Part shown: in pieces, positions 45,846 through 57,540 of the stretch | Layout: each line of letters starts with the position of its first letter | Numbering within the stretch: position 1 is the stretch's first letter | NCBI RefSeq assembly: GCF_014898055.3 | Contig: NW_023605194.1 | Location: 60,551,361 to 60,615,360 of the forward strand | DNA length: 64,000 nt | Direction of reading: 5' to 3' | Source: Talpa occidentalis | Taxonomy: Eukaryota; Chordata; Mammalia; Eulipotyphla; Talpidae | Program-made: the position numbers and the translations under genes | Notes under the pieces: model-generated | Database searches by the model: none | What the model saw: the letters and a program-made list of their open reading frames with translations, nothing else | Told to the model about the DNA's origin: nothing

Positions 45846-46902
45846 AAACAGTTTGGCCTGATTTTCAGAGCCAACAGATCTGGTTCCAATCTTACTTCCT
45901 ATTGCCCTTCCTTTCCAATCCTCCACTCCAGCCGACTCCTACAGACTCCTATACTATCTACCCCTGGGGACTGTTTTCCTGGATTCACAAAGGCACAGTG
46001 ATCACCCTCCCACCCTGAAATGTTCTTCAGTCTGGGAGGCCATAACTGCATCACTCCACAAACCACCTGCTTCTCTCACCCTTTCCTCCTCGTCAATCTT
46101 TTGACAACTTTGACCTCTACCCAACACGTAATTGGAGACCGATTTTCCCTTTCCCCCTCTTCACACAAGCAGTAAAAGTTTGAGAGGCAGAGGCAGAGAC
46201 AGAGACCGCCCTGAGAAAGTCAGAAATTTCAAAACAATCTTTGGATAGATGGCTCCTTAGAGAATTGGCTAATTCCAGAACTGCAGCAGGAAATATACAA
46301 GATAAGACAGAAGCATCTTGTAGAGCCAGAAAATGTGTAAGTGTATGCACAAGTGTGTACACACACACAAATGCACACAACTTAGGAAGTGTGTTGAAGG
46401 ACACAGGAGTCAACTGAAAGAGCTCCCACTGGCCAAGGCAGGTATAATTTGAGCAACAAAATAATGTACCGTACTATTACAAAGCAGAAATTAAATATCC
46501 ATGACTCCATACTGAAATAAAAGCAAACAAGTAAACAAATGAGAATATACAAATCTTCCCATGCAGAGGAACTTAAAAATTATTTATGCAGCTATTCCAC
46601 CCTCCGGAAAGTAGAACATAACTCCCTACTCCTTATGAGTGGGTTGCACATAATGACATCCTTCGAAAGAGCACAATATGAAAGGAAGAAGAAAAGGAAC
46701 TTTATGACAGAGAAACTCCACAAACACTAACTCAGTCAGGTGACCAAGGTCAATATTAACAGTGATGTTATTATGACATTTGTACTGTAACGATGATTAA
46801 AATGGTGCTTCATTTCTGTGTTCTTCCTCACAAAACCCTATAAACCTAAATATTCATTAGAAAAACATCGACGAAAAACTACTGCACTATCAAAAACAAG
46901 TT
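45844..46902. other. Unassigned stretch
   Basis: No recognised repeat or gene. A 98-codon minus ORF (46413-46117) lacks known motifs. Confidence 0.4.
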
Positions 46903-47180
46903 GGGCCTCCCTGGTGGTGCGAGGGGTTAAGCACAGCACTGTGAGGCTGTCCGCAGTCTCTGCAGCAAGAGTTTGATCCCTGGCCTGCCATGGAGCTACC
47001 CACATGGCACAGCAGACCTCTCCTGTCTCACCCGCTGCTCCCCTCAGCAGTGTATTTCAGTCAGTCTGCCTGTTCTGTTCCCCACTCTGTCTCTGGTGAG
47101 TCCTCTCACATCCCCCGCACTTCTGGCCTGTACCCCAGCTCTTGTATGCATAAATAAATAAATCTTTAAAAAAAAAAAAC
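46903..47180 (+). mobile_element. tRNA-derived SINE, type I (first of a tandem pair)
   Basis: Plus-strand copy starting GGGCCTCCCTGGTGGTGCGA. Flanked on the left by CAAAAACAAG (46891-46900) and on the right by CAAAAAACAG (47181-47190), a near-identical target copy from which the second SINE begins. Confidence 0.92.
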
Positions 47181-47189
47181 CAAAAAACA

Positions 47190-47460
47190 GGGCCTCCCCA
47201 GTGGTACAGCGATTGAGTACTGGGTTGCGAAGCTGCGCGCAGTCTCTGCACCGCCGGTTCGCTAACCGGCCACCGGCGCGAGTCCCACACGGCAAGCAGA
47301 CCTCTCCTGATGCGCCCACTGCTCCCCTCAACAGTGTATTTCCTCGGTCTGCCTGTTCTACTCCTGGCTCTGGCTCTGGTGAATTCTCTCACCCTCCCGC
47401 GCTTCTGATTGTACCCAGTGCTTGTATAAATAAATAAAATAAAATCTAAACAAAACAAAA
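47190..47460 (+). mobile_element. tRNA-derived SINE, type II (second of a tandem pair)
   Basis: Plus-strand copy starting GGGCCTCCCCAGTGGTACAG, only about 10 bp after the previous SINE. Ends near ACAAAACAAG (about 47454-47463), a third copy of the same target motif. The B-box region reads GGTTCGCTAACC, so it is damaged. Confidence 0.92.
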
Positions 47461-47464
47461 CAAG

Positions 47465-48712
47465 TCATATCTGAGAAACAGTCCAAGTCTGGGAGTCTAA
47501 GGAGATGTGACAACTAGACATAACGTGGTTTCGTGACTGGAGCCCTGGAACAGAAAAGGCACATTAAGTAAAAACTAAGGCAATCTGAACAAAAGATGAT
47601 GATCATAAATAGTAATGCATCAATATTGAATTATTAGTTATGGCAAATGTAACATACCATTGTAAGATATAAACAATAAGAGAAACTGGGTACTGGGAAC
47701 ACAGGAACTCTGTAGTATCTTGTAACTGTTCAGTACTTCCAAAACTACTCTAAATTAAGTTTATTCTTAAAATTTTATTTGGTTTCTCTACCTTTCTTAT
47801 CCCACCCCCAGGCTACAGTCCAAAATATTTCTCTCCTCTGTGTCCTCCCCTCCCATTTCCTCATGCATTGTCTTCCCTAGTCTTTGGATTCTCTGCTACA
47901 TCCTCCACAAAGTTGTCAGCAAATTTCTAACACACAAATCTGATGATAACACCTTCCTGATTAGGACCATTCAATGGGTCCCCCTTACCAAATCCTGGGC
48001 TGGTCAGATAATAAATATTTTAAGCTTTGCCAGCAAACCCTACTCTGTCATTATTGCTCAAGGCAGCCATGTGCAGTATGTAAACAAATGGACATGACTG
48101 TTCTACTAACACTGCTTCCCCTTCACTTAGATGAGTTAGGGTCCTTTCTCTGGGAAGTATCTTCAAATACTCCATGACCTAACAACTCCTTTAAAATACA
48201 GCATATCTGGAACCCTATAAATCATCTGACACATTAGCTCTTAAAAATCATCATGTAATTTCATTTAATTTGGTGCATTTGTCCTAGCTCTGTTCTTTGC
48301 AATCAACTCCAAGTATATTTAAGTTATTAAGTAACACACAAAGTCAGTTAAGACATATTCCAACCTTTCAAAAGACAAACAGGTAATAAGCAACTGAACG
48401 AGCATTTCCTAAAGCAGGGTTCAAAGTACTTCATGACATGTTAATAGGTGTACCCACTAAAATGAATCATTTTGTAATCAGCTAAGCCTGATGAATTCTG
48501 GGTTCAACTAAATTAAGCAACATTTTCACCAGAGGAATTTTCAAAGCCTTTATTATACATTATGAATCTCCTTAGAGAAGAATACATAACACAGTAACTC
48601 TCAAAGTAAGTTTGACCAAGGAACTTTTTTCTCCCTTTCAGTGTCAGTGTCCTGCGAAAACAGAGCACTGTTGAAATTAAGCATCCTCTATAGGGCAGAA
48701 TGTTCTACTCGT
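47465..48712. other. Unassigned stretch
   Basis: No recognised repeat or gene; overlapping plus ORFs at 47840-48177 have no family features. Confidence 0.4.
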
Positions 48713-48835
48713 TGTTGAGGTTGGCTGAATAATTGCCCATCAAACGATATCCAAATCCTAATCCCTGGAATCAATGAATGTTACTTTACATGGACAAAAA
48801 CAGGACTCTGCAGATGTAATAAAGTTAAGAATCTT

Positions 48836-50590
48836 GAAGCAAAACCCAACTTAAAAACAGCAGCCAGAGACAGAGATAGATATCAGATTTGGTTATAAGA
48901 ACAATACATCAGGAAGACATAACACTCATGAATATTTATGCACCAAATGAAGACACATCAAAACATAAAAGGCAGTTATTAGCAAATCTGAAAACAGACA
49001 TTGGTAGCAACATTATAATTGTAGGATAATTCAACACCCCACTTTCACCAATGGACAGAAAATCAGATGGAAAATCAACATGGAAATAAAAACTTACTAG
49101 ATATTTATAGGGCACCCTAGACACAAAAGCTAAATACACATTCTTCTCAAGTACACACAGAACATTCTCAGGAATAGATCACTGTTGGGTCACAAAGTGT
49201 CAATAAATTCATAAAGACTGAAATCATATCAAGCATCTTCTCAATCAAAATGATATTGAACTAGAAACCAACCACAAAAAAAAAAAAACAGGAAAATATT
49301 TTAATATGTGGAAAATGAACATTGTACTACTGAATGACTATTTGGTTAATAAGGAAAACAAAAAAGATTATAAAATAGCTGGACACAAACAAAAATGAAG
49401 ACATAGTCACCAAAATTTTTGAGACACAGCAAAAGTAATACTAACAGGGATATATATATATATATATATAGAAATACAGGCCCACTTCAAGAATAAGAAG
49501 GCAAATAAGTACTCTAAACATAACACTTTAAGGAATTGGAAAAAGAACTACCACCACCAAAAAGGAAAAGCCAGTAGAAGGAAAGAAATAACAAAAATTG
49601 GAGCAGAAATAAATGAACTAGAAATCAAAAAGTCCAAAAGAGAAATGGAATCAAAAGTTGGTCCTTTGAAAAAAATAAGCAAGATAGACAAACCCCCAGT
49701 GAGGCCCACAAAGAAAAAAGGAGGACATTCTAATACATGGAATCAAAAATGAAAGAGAAATTACAACAGATATCTCAAAAATAAGAAAGCGGATCAAAAA
49801 AGATTGTTATGAACATCTGTATGGCAGTTAAATTGAATACCTCGAAGAAATGGACAAGTTCTTAGAAATATACAACTTTCTAAGACTGAATCAGAAAGAA
49901 ACAGAAGACCAGTTACAGGCAAGAAAATTGAAACAGTAATCAAAAGTCTCTCACAAAACAAAAGTCCAGGACTAAACAGTTTCCTCGTGAATTCAACCCA
50001 ATCTTCCAGGATGAACTAATACCTAATCTTCTCAAACTTTTCCAAAAATCTGAGGAGGGAATGCTTCCAAACACATTTTATGAGGACATTATGAGACAAA
50101 GACATTAAAAAAAAAAAAGAAAGAAAGAAAAAAGAAAGATTGGTACAGTGGAATACTACTCAGCAATCACAAAAGATAAACTCATGCCATTTACAACAAC
50201 ATGGATGGAATTGGAAGAGGTTATGCTAAGCAAAATAAGTCAGAAGGAAAAAGAGAAATACCAGACAGTCTCACTTATATGTGGAATATAGAGAAATAAA
50301 ACAAAGGGTTAGGCAAAAAACAGGCATAGATGTCTAATTGCAGAATTGAGCTACCAGAGGGTTTGGGAAGTGTGGAGGGCAAAGTTGGAGGTGAGGAGAG
50401 GGCAGGGGGAGGCTCAATAGACTGTGGTGGAGAATTATGGGGCCTTGGTGGTGTAGGTGGCATTACAGTAACATACATCTGAAGAAGTGGGCTCCTATAC
50501 CTCTGCATCATATACAGTTTTGTAAACCAGTATTATCTCAATGAAATTAAGTATTTTTTTTTTAACAAAGTGCAATTTGCAAAAACAAAA
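48836..50590 (+). mobile_element. Old L1 ORF2/3'-end insertion inside the MLT1 LTR
   Basis: Target duplication AAGTTAAGAATCTT (48822-48835) versus AAGTTAAGGATCTT (50591-50604). 48880-50100 follows L1 ORF2 interior (CAACACCCCACTTTCACCAA; ACACATTCTTCTCAAGTACA; TGAATTCAACCCAATCTTCC). After an A/GAAA-rich joint at 50107-50138 it resumes near the ORF2 end (AATACTACTCAGCAATCACA) and 3' UTR. ORF2 is fragmented. The joint is an internal deletion or a second insertion. Confidence 0.87.
49450..49471 (+). repeat. Short (AT)n run
   Basis: About 11 AT units within the L1 ORF2 relic. Confidence 0.85.
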
Positions 50591-51072
50591 AAGTTAAGGA
50601 TCTTAGGGGGAACTGAGAAATTATCCAGATAATAGTCCCATGCTAAGAGTGAAGTGGAGAGTGATCTGACACCAGAAAGAAGAGTCTCAAGAAGGCTGTG
50701 TGACCAGGAGGCAGAGTAATACAGCTTCAAGTCAAAAAAGGTCAGCAGCTACCATAATCTAAAAGAGGCGACTTCTCTCCTAGTGCCTCCAGAGGGAGCA
50801 CAGTCCTGCCAATGCCTTGATTTCAGCCCAGCAAAAACTAATTTGGAACCGACTTCCAGGACAAAAAGAAAAAACTTAGGCTATTTAATCACCAAGTTTG
50901 TGGTAATTTGTCACAGCAACCACAGGAAACTAATACAGCCTCAGTGCCAATTGTGGTGTTGTGATCTTTGATGACATTAAATATTCTTAAATGAAGTCAA
51001 ATTACCCTTGCCTACAATGAGGTCACAATTAGTCTTGGTTAATGAGGTTTCATCATCCACTTATGGGAATAG

Positions 51073-51310
51073 TATAACTCAGTGGTTAGGACTCTGATCC
51101 TGGATTAAACCACCTGGGTTCAAAACCCAGCTCTAATATTTACCAGTTAATTATATGACCTTGGCTAAGGTGTTTATCCTCTTTGTGACTCAGTTGCCTC
51201 ATCTGTAAATTGGGACTACATTCACAGGGTTGCTTTGTGAATTAGACAAGACCATATATAAATTGAGTAGTTTCTTACACACAACAAGCACTCAGTAAAT
51301 GAAAACTACC
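51073..51310 (+). repeat. MIR SINE, well preserved
   Basis: Nearly complete plus-strand MIR: CTCAGTGGTTAGGACTCTGA, CCTGGGTTCAAAACCCAGCT, TATGACCTTGGCTAAGGTGT, GCCTCATCTGTAAATTGGGA, CAACAAGCACTCAGTAAATG. This is the best MIR in the window. Confidence 0.9.
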
Positions 51311-51909
51311 ATTAGTGCATTATAATTTTATTGCCAATTAGAGGCAAAAAATCCACTTCCACCCCAAACTGAATCTATTATATGCTTTTATTCTCAGTTT
51401 GACACACATCTTTGCCCAATTTCCAGCTTAGAACATTTAAAATAAGCTCAGCAAGGTAAAGGCAGGTGGAAAAGTTCATGCTTCCCTCTCTGAATCACAG
51501 CTTTTGGGTATCTAACTTAATAAATATGACAGTTACTAGCTCTAAGATATGTACTTAATGTCATGCATTAAATCTATGTCACTCATTAAAAAGCTAAAGA
51601 TACACTTTTAGTAGGGGTTACCAATATTAGTTAGGTCAAAGTGTCAGCCTAGGCCAAGTTTCTTAAGTATTGCTAGCCTTTACCTTAATGTTTAGCTAGG
51701 CACAGAGCAACAGATAAAATTAGAATGATAAGCCCTAATAGAGAAATAGCACCAGCACCTGCAAACAACAGGGGAGAAATAGGATTTTTGTGTAGTCTGT
51801 AAAAGTCCTCCCTGCATGTTGTCCATCTCTTGGTCTCTATTCTCTAGAGACAACCTAAGCATTACCAGCTGCCACACCCTGCAGAGTCACCAGCCCACAT
51901 AGACGATTA
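51311..51909. other. Unassigned stretch
   Basis: No repeat or gene recognised. Confidence 0.4.
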
Positions 51910-51923
51910 AGAGCTACCATATA

Positions 51924-52189
51924 GGGCCTCCCGGGTGGCGCAGTGGTTGAGCGTTGGGTTGCGAAGCTGCCCGCAGCCTCTGCAGCGCCGGTTTGATCCC
52001 CGGCTGCCGGGCGAGGGTCCCACATGACGCACAGACCTCTCCTGCCGCCCGCTGCTTCCCTCAGCAGTGTACTTCGTCTGTCTGCCTGTTCTGCTCCCTG
52101 CTCTGGCTCTGGTGAATTCTCTCACCCTCCCACGCTTCTGACTGTACCCAGTGCTTGTATAAATAAATAAATCTTTAAAAAAAAAAAAA
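51924..52189 (+). mobile_element. tRNA-derived SINE, type II, full length
   Basis: Cleanest plus-strand copy: A box TGGCGCAGTGG at 51936-51946, B-box region GGTTTGATCCC at 51990-52000 (one C-to-T change), tail AAATAAATAAATCTTT then A14. Target duplication AGAGCTACCATATA (51910-51923) versus AGAGCTTCCATATA (52190-52203). Confidence 0.96.
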
Positions 52190-52203
52190 AGAGCTTCCAT
52201 ATA

Positions 52204-53699
52204 ATGCCTTATCACAACATGCTTTAAACACTAAGAGCTTTCACTCCTTATGTCTTGAAGAATCTTCTATTAAAATGGAGTTATCTAAGGAAAGTTTATA
52301 TTTTAATTCTTTACATCTTAGTGTAAAAGAGCCTAAGGGAGGGTTGACATGAGAAGGTAGAATGAGTCTGAAAAAGGATATACAAAAAACATAGTATCAA
52401 TGCTATTATTTCAGGTGCCACAATCAAGAATTCTTCAGAAAACTGTGGGTCGCATAACCTACTCTACGTATTCTCTAGAATCTGAGTGCAGTAGCATGTG
52501 ACAGAAAGACCAAATTAGCATTTGCCTGAGGTACTATACAGCAGAACTACAAGAAAAAGGTTAAGATCTACTTAGAGCATGAGAACTAAGAACATCCAAC
52601 AAAACTAAACAAAAGGTCACCTCAATTTCCAAGGGCTGTCCCATGTAAACACGTTATCTACCAATACAATGTAAGAGACAGACAACAGAAGGACAGAGAT
52701 GTCCCATACTTCAGAAGGTGTCCTGTCACAAGAGTTGCCAGGTCATAAAAGGTGAGGATGAAAAAGTGACGTCCACACAACCAATAGATTTTCCACCCCA
52801 AATCATTCTTCCCTGTGAGGAGTGATGAAGAAGAAACAGCTAAAACCAGGGTGACTTGGCAGAGACCAGCTCTAGGGACTAGACTTAAAACAACTTGAAA
52901 GTCCAGAGTCATCCTTGGAGCCTACAGGGAAGAGCAGGCATGTAGCAATAAACACAGGGAGTTGGGGGTCTCAGAGGTTAGACAGGAGATCGGAATCTCT
53001 ATACTGATGACTACACACCCTCAAGCATACAACCACAGACAACTGATAAGTCGGACAGCTCAGGTCACACTAACAAGTTATGATAGATATACCCCCAAGT
53101 AAGAGGGCTGTGGATGAAATCGAAAATGCCACACTTCTAACCACATTCAAGAAATACAGAGATGATGCCACTCACTCAGCAATGATAAACAGATGCACAA
53201 TTACGCAGCATTTATTTGTCATTAAATACACACACACAGTCAAGTTGTCCTGGACTGTCAATCAGGGAAAGACAATCCTGGCACACATCAAAACCTCTCT
53301 GAGGAGTACTAACTCAGAAAACAAGCTAACCTAATGAAAAGTTTACATGTTCGTGATTTTTAAGAACAACCTCCTTTATATTTTAATTTCAAAATAGAGA
53401 CTATAAACCCAATGAGGTCAGGTGTGGCAGAAAAATGGTCAGCAGGTCTAAAAAATCAGAAGGTACACATTTCATCCAAGAGGGCAGCATCTCTCAGTAC
53501 AAGCAAACTGGCAACATGGGGACCCTGGGGTACAGGAGCAGGATGCAGAAGACCCTGGGCAAATACCTGAGACAGATCTGAGGCTGCCCCAACACAGTTT
53601 TTTAGGGAATTACAGCACCACTGACAATGCTTTTAAGGTAATAAAAGTCATACAAGTGAATACAATTCAGTTCCAAGGAATATAAATTAAGAAGTGAAA
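52204..53699. other. Unassigned stretch
   Basis: No recognised repeat or gene; ORFs at 52658-52912 and 53080-53334 lack motifs. Confidence 0.4.
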
Positions 53700-53880
53700 A
53701 CCCACTCCCTTCTACTCCCTCAATTGTTAACAGAGCAGATCACTATGTATCCTTCTTTTTCTAGATACACAAAATGTTCTACAAGTTGCCTTTTTCACTT
53801 AACAATATGTCACAGACATCCCTCCACATCAGTACATTCAGATCTACTGCATTCTTTTTACTAAACAAAAAGAATACCAA
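53700..53880 (-). mobile_element. Ancient L1M-like fragment
   Basis: TTCACTTAACAATATGTCAC, AGACATCCCTCCACATCAGT and ACATTCAGATCTACTGCATT follow the reverse complement of an old L1 ORF2 end. Confidence 0.55.
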
Positions 53881-55097
53881 CTTTCAGTGCTGGGAAATAA
53901 CCAGATCCAATCCCTTGGTCAGACCCTTCCACTAAACAGATGGGGTCCCCAGAAATCCTGGATACCTCCAATCACCCAGGAAAGCAGCAAGAGCCCCCAA
54001 GCAGAAAGCCACACCAGCAGGTGTCACTAGCACCAAGTCATCATCTTTGCCTTCCAAAAAGAGCTTGTACCAAAAGGCGAAACTACCCACATGGCAGGAG
54101 AAAAGCAAGAAGGAAGATAAAATTATCTCAGAGCAATGTAATAGACTGTAATCAGAAGAACCTCAAAAACATTAACTTTGCTTTTTTTAAAATTAGCAAA
54201 TATTAGAACACTAAATTCCTCCAAGTTTCCAAATTAGAATCCACATAGCAGTCACAGTCTACCTACAAAGCACAATTGAAGTAGAGTCAATGCAGATTTT
54301 CATGAAGTTCACCATCTTCCTGCTTCAAGATCTTTAAGAAACAGGGCAGGACCTGATTTGCAAATAAGCTACGTAGCTGAGCCAGTCAGAGACGCTACTT
54401 ACTGGTCTCCAGAGTAAATGTAGAGAGAGCTACACTAGTGGAATAAAGGATGGGGCTGAGGCCTCTGATTCAAGGACCATCCTTATATATATATAGAGAG
54501 AGAGTGTATATATATATGCAATCCTTATATGAAAAAATTGTAAACTTTATATTTTAAATATTAATTCTGTTAGTGATTCAAGATACTGAAAAGCTAATTA
54601 AGTATTCAGACCTTCAGAAACTCAAGTTTAGCTTCCAAATATAGAAAAAAATCTATCTAAAAATATAAACTCCCTGGAGGCCAAAGCCTCCCTGCATGGC
54701 TAACTTTCAAAACATTTTAGGAAACTTGACCTCAAATTAAAACCATCATTTTAGCAAGGTTTTTACTTAGAGCCTTTGAGAAACCATTTCTTAGATAAAC
54801 ACAAATTGCAGAAATAATTTGTTCTCTTATCCTATTGCTAGAATTTGCTTTACATAAGAAATGCTTAGAGTTTTTCCTGACACGCTTTATCTTAGCAAGA
54901 CCATTTACCTATGGCCAAGCTTGAGACAAGGAGTATTTCAGATGCTCCCCTTGGCCTTCCTCTCCATTCCCACATGGGATCCATAAGGAGCACAATCTTG
55001 ACACCCTGTGTCTTGATTCCCCTTCTGCCCTCCAATTCCTTAGCTTAGGTTCTCACCAAATCTCAGGGGGGCCTGTGGCAAAGCCCCCTGATTCATT
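53881..55097. other. Unassigned stretch
   Basis: 54485-54520 is a (TA)n-(GA)n-(TA)n mosaic. Otherwise nothing recognised. Confidence 0.4.
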
Positions 55098-55113
55098 CTG
55101 TCTCCAATCTTTT

Positions 55114-55472
55114 TTTTTAATACCATTCATTTTTGTACAATATTTCTCCTTTGGGTGTAGACCCCATGGTTCTCCCTAACCACAGCATCCGTGAACTATC
55201 ACCATAGTCCCTTGTGTTCTTCCCATCTCTGTTCTGACCCTTCTCCTGCTCTCTCCTTTCCTGTATGCCTCAGAGCTATGGTACGCCTCCAAGTTTTGTC
55301 TTTTTCCTGGCCCTTTGTTCAGTTTCCCTATTTTCCACCTATAAGTGAAACCATTTGCTATTTTTCTTTTTCCTTCTGACTTATTTCACTCAGCATAATC
55401 CCTTCCAGCAACATGTTGCCCTGCAAAGGGTATGAGTTTATCTTTTTCATCATTGAGTAATATTCCATTGCT
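55114..55472 (-). mobile_element. 5'-truncated L1 3' end
   Basis: Minus-strand L1: T-rich start, CATTTTTGTACAATATTTCT, a C/T-rich UTR, ATAAGTGAAACCATTTGCTA, TTATTTCACTCAGCATAATC, GAGTAATATTCCATTG. Probable diverged duplication CTGTCTCCAATCTTTT (55098-55113) versus CTGTCACTATTCTTTT (55473-55488). Confidence 0.85.
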
Positions 55473-55529
55473 CTGTCACTATTCTTTTCCCTCTGTCATT
55501 TGTTCTCTACAAAACTGCCTCAGTAACCT

Positions 55530-56010
55530 CATTCACTCATTCAATAAAGTACTGTTCCAGGAATTGAGGATAAAGCAGTGTGCACAAATTGTGTCCTTAC
55601 CCTCAGTAGTACCCCCAGAGGAGTATCAGTAAGTGATCAATGTCATATAGAAAAAGAAAGCAGGCAGGGGTAAAGGGACTGCCTAGCAACTGGGTTATTT
55701 GATCAAGATGGTCAACAAAGGTCTCATTCTGAAGGGGACATGTGAGCATGTTCTGAAGAATGATGAAGGGACAAACATGTCAGGGGATGAGAATTCTAAG
55801 TAGAGATGTCAACAAGTACACCCCAGGAGCAAGGAGGCCACAGTGGCTGGGGCACCATCAGCAGGGAAACAGTCATCAGAGTTGCAGTCAGAGGGCAAGA
55901 CCAGGAAGGACCACTCAGCACACAGTGAGAATTGGGAGCTAGTTTGGGGTGAAATGAGAACAGTGTATTCACTCTCCCAGAATTTCCTGAGAAGTAAGAG
56001 GAAAGCGTAA
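55530..56010 (+). repeat. L2 LINE 3' fragment
   Basis: Plus-strand L2 order: TTCACTCATTCAATAAAGTA, GTTCCAGGAATTGAGGATAA, a middle with GTCTCATTCTGAAGGGGACA, then AGCAAGGAGGCCACAGTGGC and GAGAATTGGGAGCTAG. Confidence 0.7.
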
Positions 56011-56914
56011 TTCTCATGATAGCTTAGAAATCAATGTAGAATCCACTGACAAGTTTGAAACAAGTGCCAGGAATGCTGATATACAGAGGTAAAGATTAAG
56101 GACAACATTTTCAAGAACTGGTCCAAGAGCATAGCATATAGGTAAGACGTCGCCCCAGTACAATCGCTCGGTCGTACTAGTGACTATCACCATGTTCTAC
56201 ATATCTGTTCATGTCCTGTTCATGTCCTGTCTGCAAGTAATGCTGACTTAATCCCGCAAATATAATCAATGTAAATAAGCTACTCATCATATGCTTTACA
56301 CAAATCCTAGTTCAATGTAGTACTGTTAATCTTGCCAGAAGATCCAAATCTTAACACTATTCGAACATTATCAGATAATGTTCAGAGACAATTTTAGTGT
56401 TTGAATATTCAGTGCAGGTTAAGTTTTTTATAAACACTACTGAACTTTAGTATTTCTTATTTGTTAAACAATTTTTTTTAGATATCCATACTGGGTAAAG
56501 AATAATAATGCTGGAAATATTTCAAGAAAGGTAATCCATTAGCTCTTCTTAAGTGCTTCACATCACTGAAATATAAGTATAGTTATTCATTTGGAAAAAT
56601 GTAAGTCTGCTTTAACCAGTGTGCTTTTAAAAGGAATTAGTAATAAATGGCTTAAATATAGGAATAAAGATCTAGTACATACCCCTCACTAAATATTAAG
56701 CAATGTTACTTGTTTACCTGAGGTAGAAAAAAAAAATGGTTTTGCTTGTGCGAAGAGAATAGCTCATATCATAGATGATTTTAATGAAAAGAGAAAATTT
56801 TAAGAGGAAAATTTAACAGAAGAAATGCAAAGAAAAGATGTAAATGTTAGAGAAATCAGGTCTAGTCTAAAGTGTGAACTAGCAAAAAAAAAAAAGTTTC
56901 AAATCAGGGCAACC
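56011..56914. other. Unassigned stretch with a CpG-dense island of about 40 bp
   Basis: 56142-56180 holds five CpGs in under 30 bp, in DNA that otherwise has almost none, and ends in an AGTAC/GTACT inverted pair. An 11-bp unit CTGTTCATGTC is duplicated at about 56205-56227. The rest is A/T-rich and unassigned. Confidence 0.5.
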
Positions 56915-56937
56915 AGAAAATACTTTTTTTTTTTTTT

Positions 56938-57540
56938 AGAAAATACATTTATTGTTAAAAAAAGGATACATTGATATGAGCACAGGGAACCCAAATCTTT
57001 TGTAACAAGCAGCAAGCATGACCGCCTTTCACGCCACAGAAAAACACTAGTTTTGTTTTCCAAGGCTATTTCGCTATACCAACAAGGGAAAGCAGGGTCT
57101 CTGGTCACAAGAGAAACATGAGAACTTGTCTGAAATAACCCAAATAAGCAACTTTGAATGAGCCAAACACCGCAAGGAAAAATGGCATCTGGCATCTTTT
57201 CCTAATGAATTACAGAACTACAAGCATTCTGTCAGTGTGCAAGGACATGGAATTTCAAGGTCTCACCCCTAACAGTCACTGCTTTGGTTTAAGTACATAC
57301 TGGTCTGAAAGCTACTGTGGACTGCTGCACAATGATCCATTCAGAAAACACCTGGAAAAGAGAATCCTGACTTAAAACAGGCCAGGATGCTAAGGGAAAT
57401 TGGTAAACACGCCACAGGGTACACATCACTTATCAAAGGCTAAAAGGATTGCACAAGGAAGACCCTGCCTAAATGATGTTTACTTGCCACAATCTTTTCT
57501 TTCCACTTGCTTTTGCTTCCTTAAGAATTATCATTATCTA
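56938..57540 (-). other. 3'-UTR-like block ending in AATAAA and poly(A)
   Basis: On the minus strand an AATAAA at 56953-56948 is followed 10 nt later by A14 (56937-56924), as at an mRNA 3' end. The DNA upstream (to about 57540) is moderately GC-rich, lacks recognised repeats and has no long minus-strand ORF. It could be the 3' part of an unidentified retrocopy, a true terminal exon, or chance. The A run is flanked by direct repeats (see findings), which weakens the retrocopy reading. Confidence 0.3.

Larger units (their letters stand above)
48713..50940 (+). mobile_element. MLT1 MaLR LTR split by an L1
   Basis: 5' part 48713-48835: TGTTGAGGTTGGCTGAATAA, CCAAATCCTAATCCCTGGAA, GACTCTGCAGATGTAATAAA. 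3' part 50591-50940: CCTCCAGAGGGAGCACAGTC, CAATGCCTTGATTTCAGCCC, CAAGTTTGTGGTAATTTGTC, GAAACTAATACAG. Together they make one LTR of normal MLT1 length with no internal retroviral sequence. L1 48836-50590 sits between. Confidence 0.88.

Noticed and set aside
45729..46018. ORFs with Ser-Leu, Thr-His and Arg-Glu repeats
   Set aside because: Direct products of the (TC)n(AC)n microsatellite.
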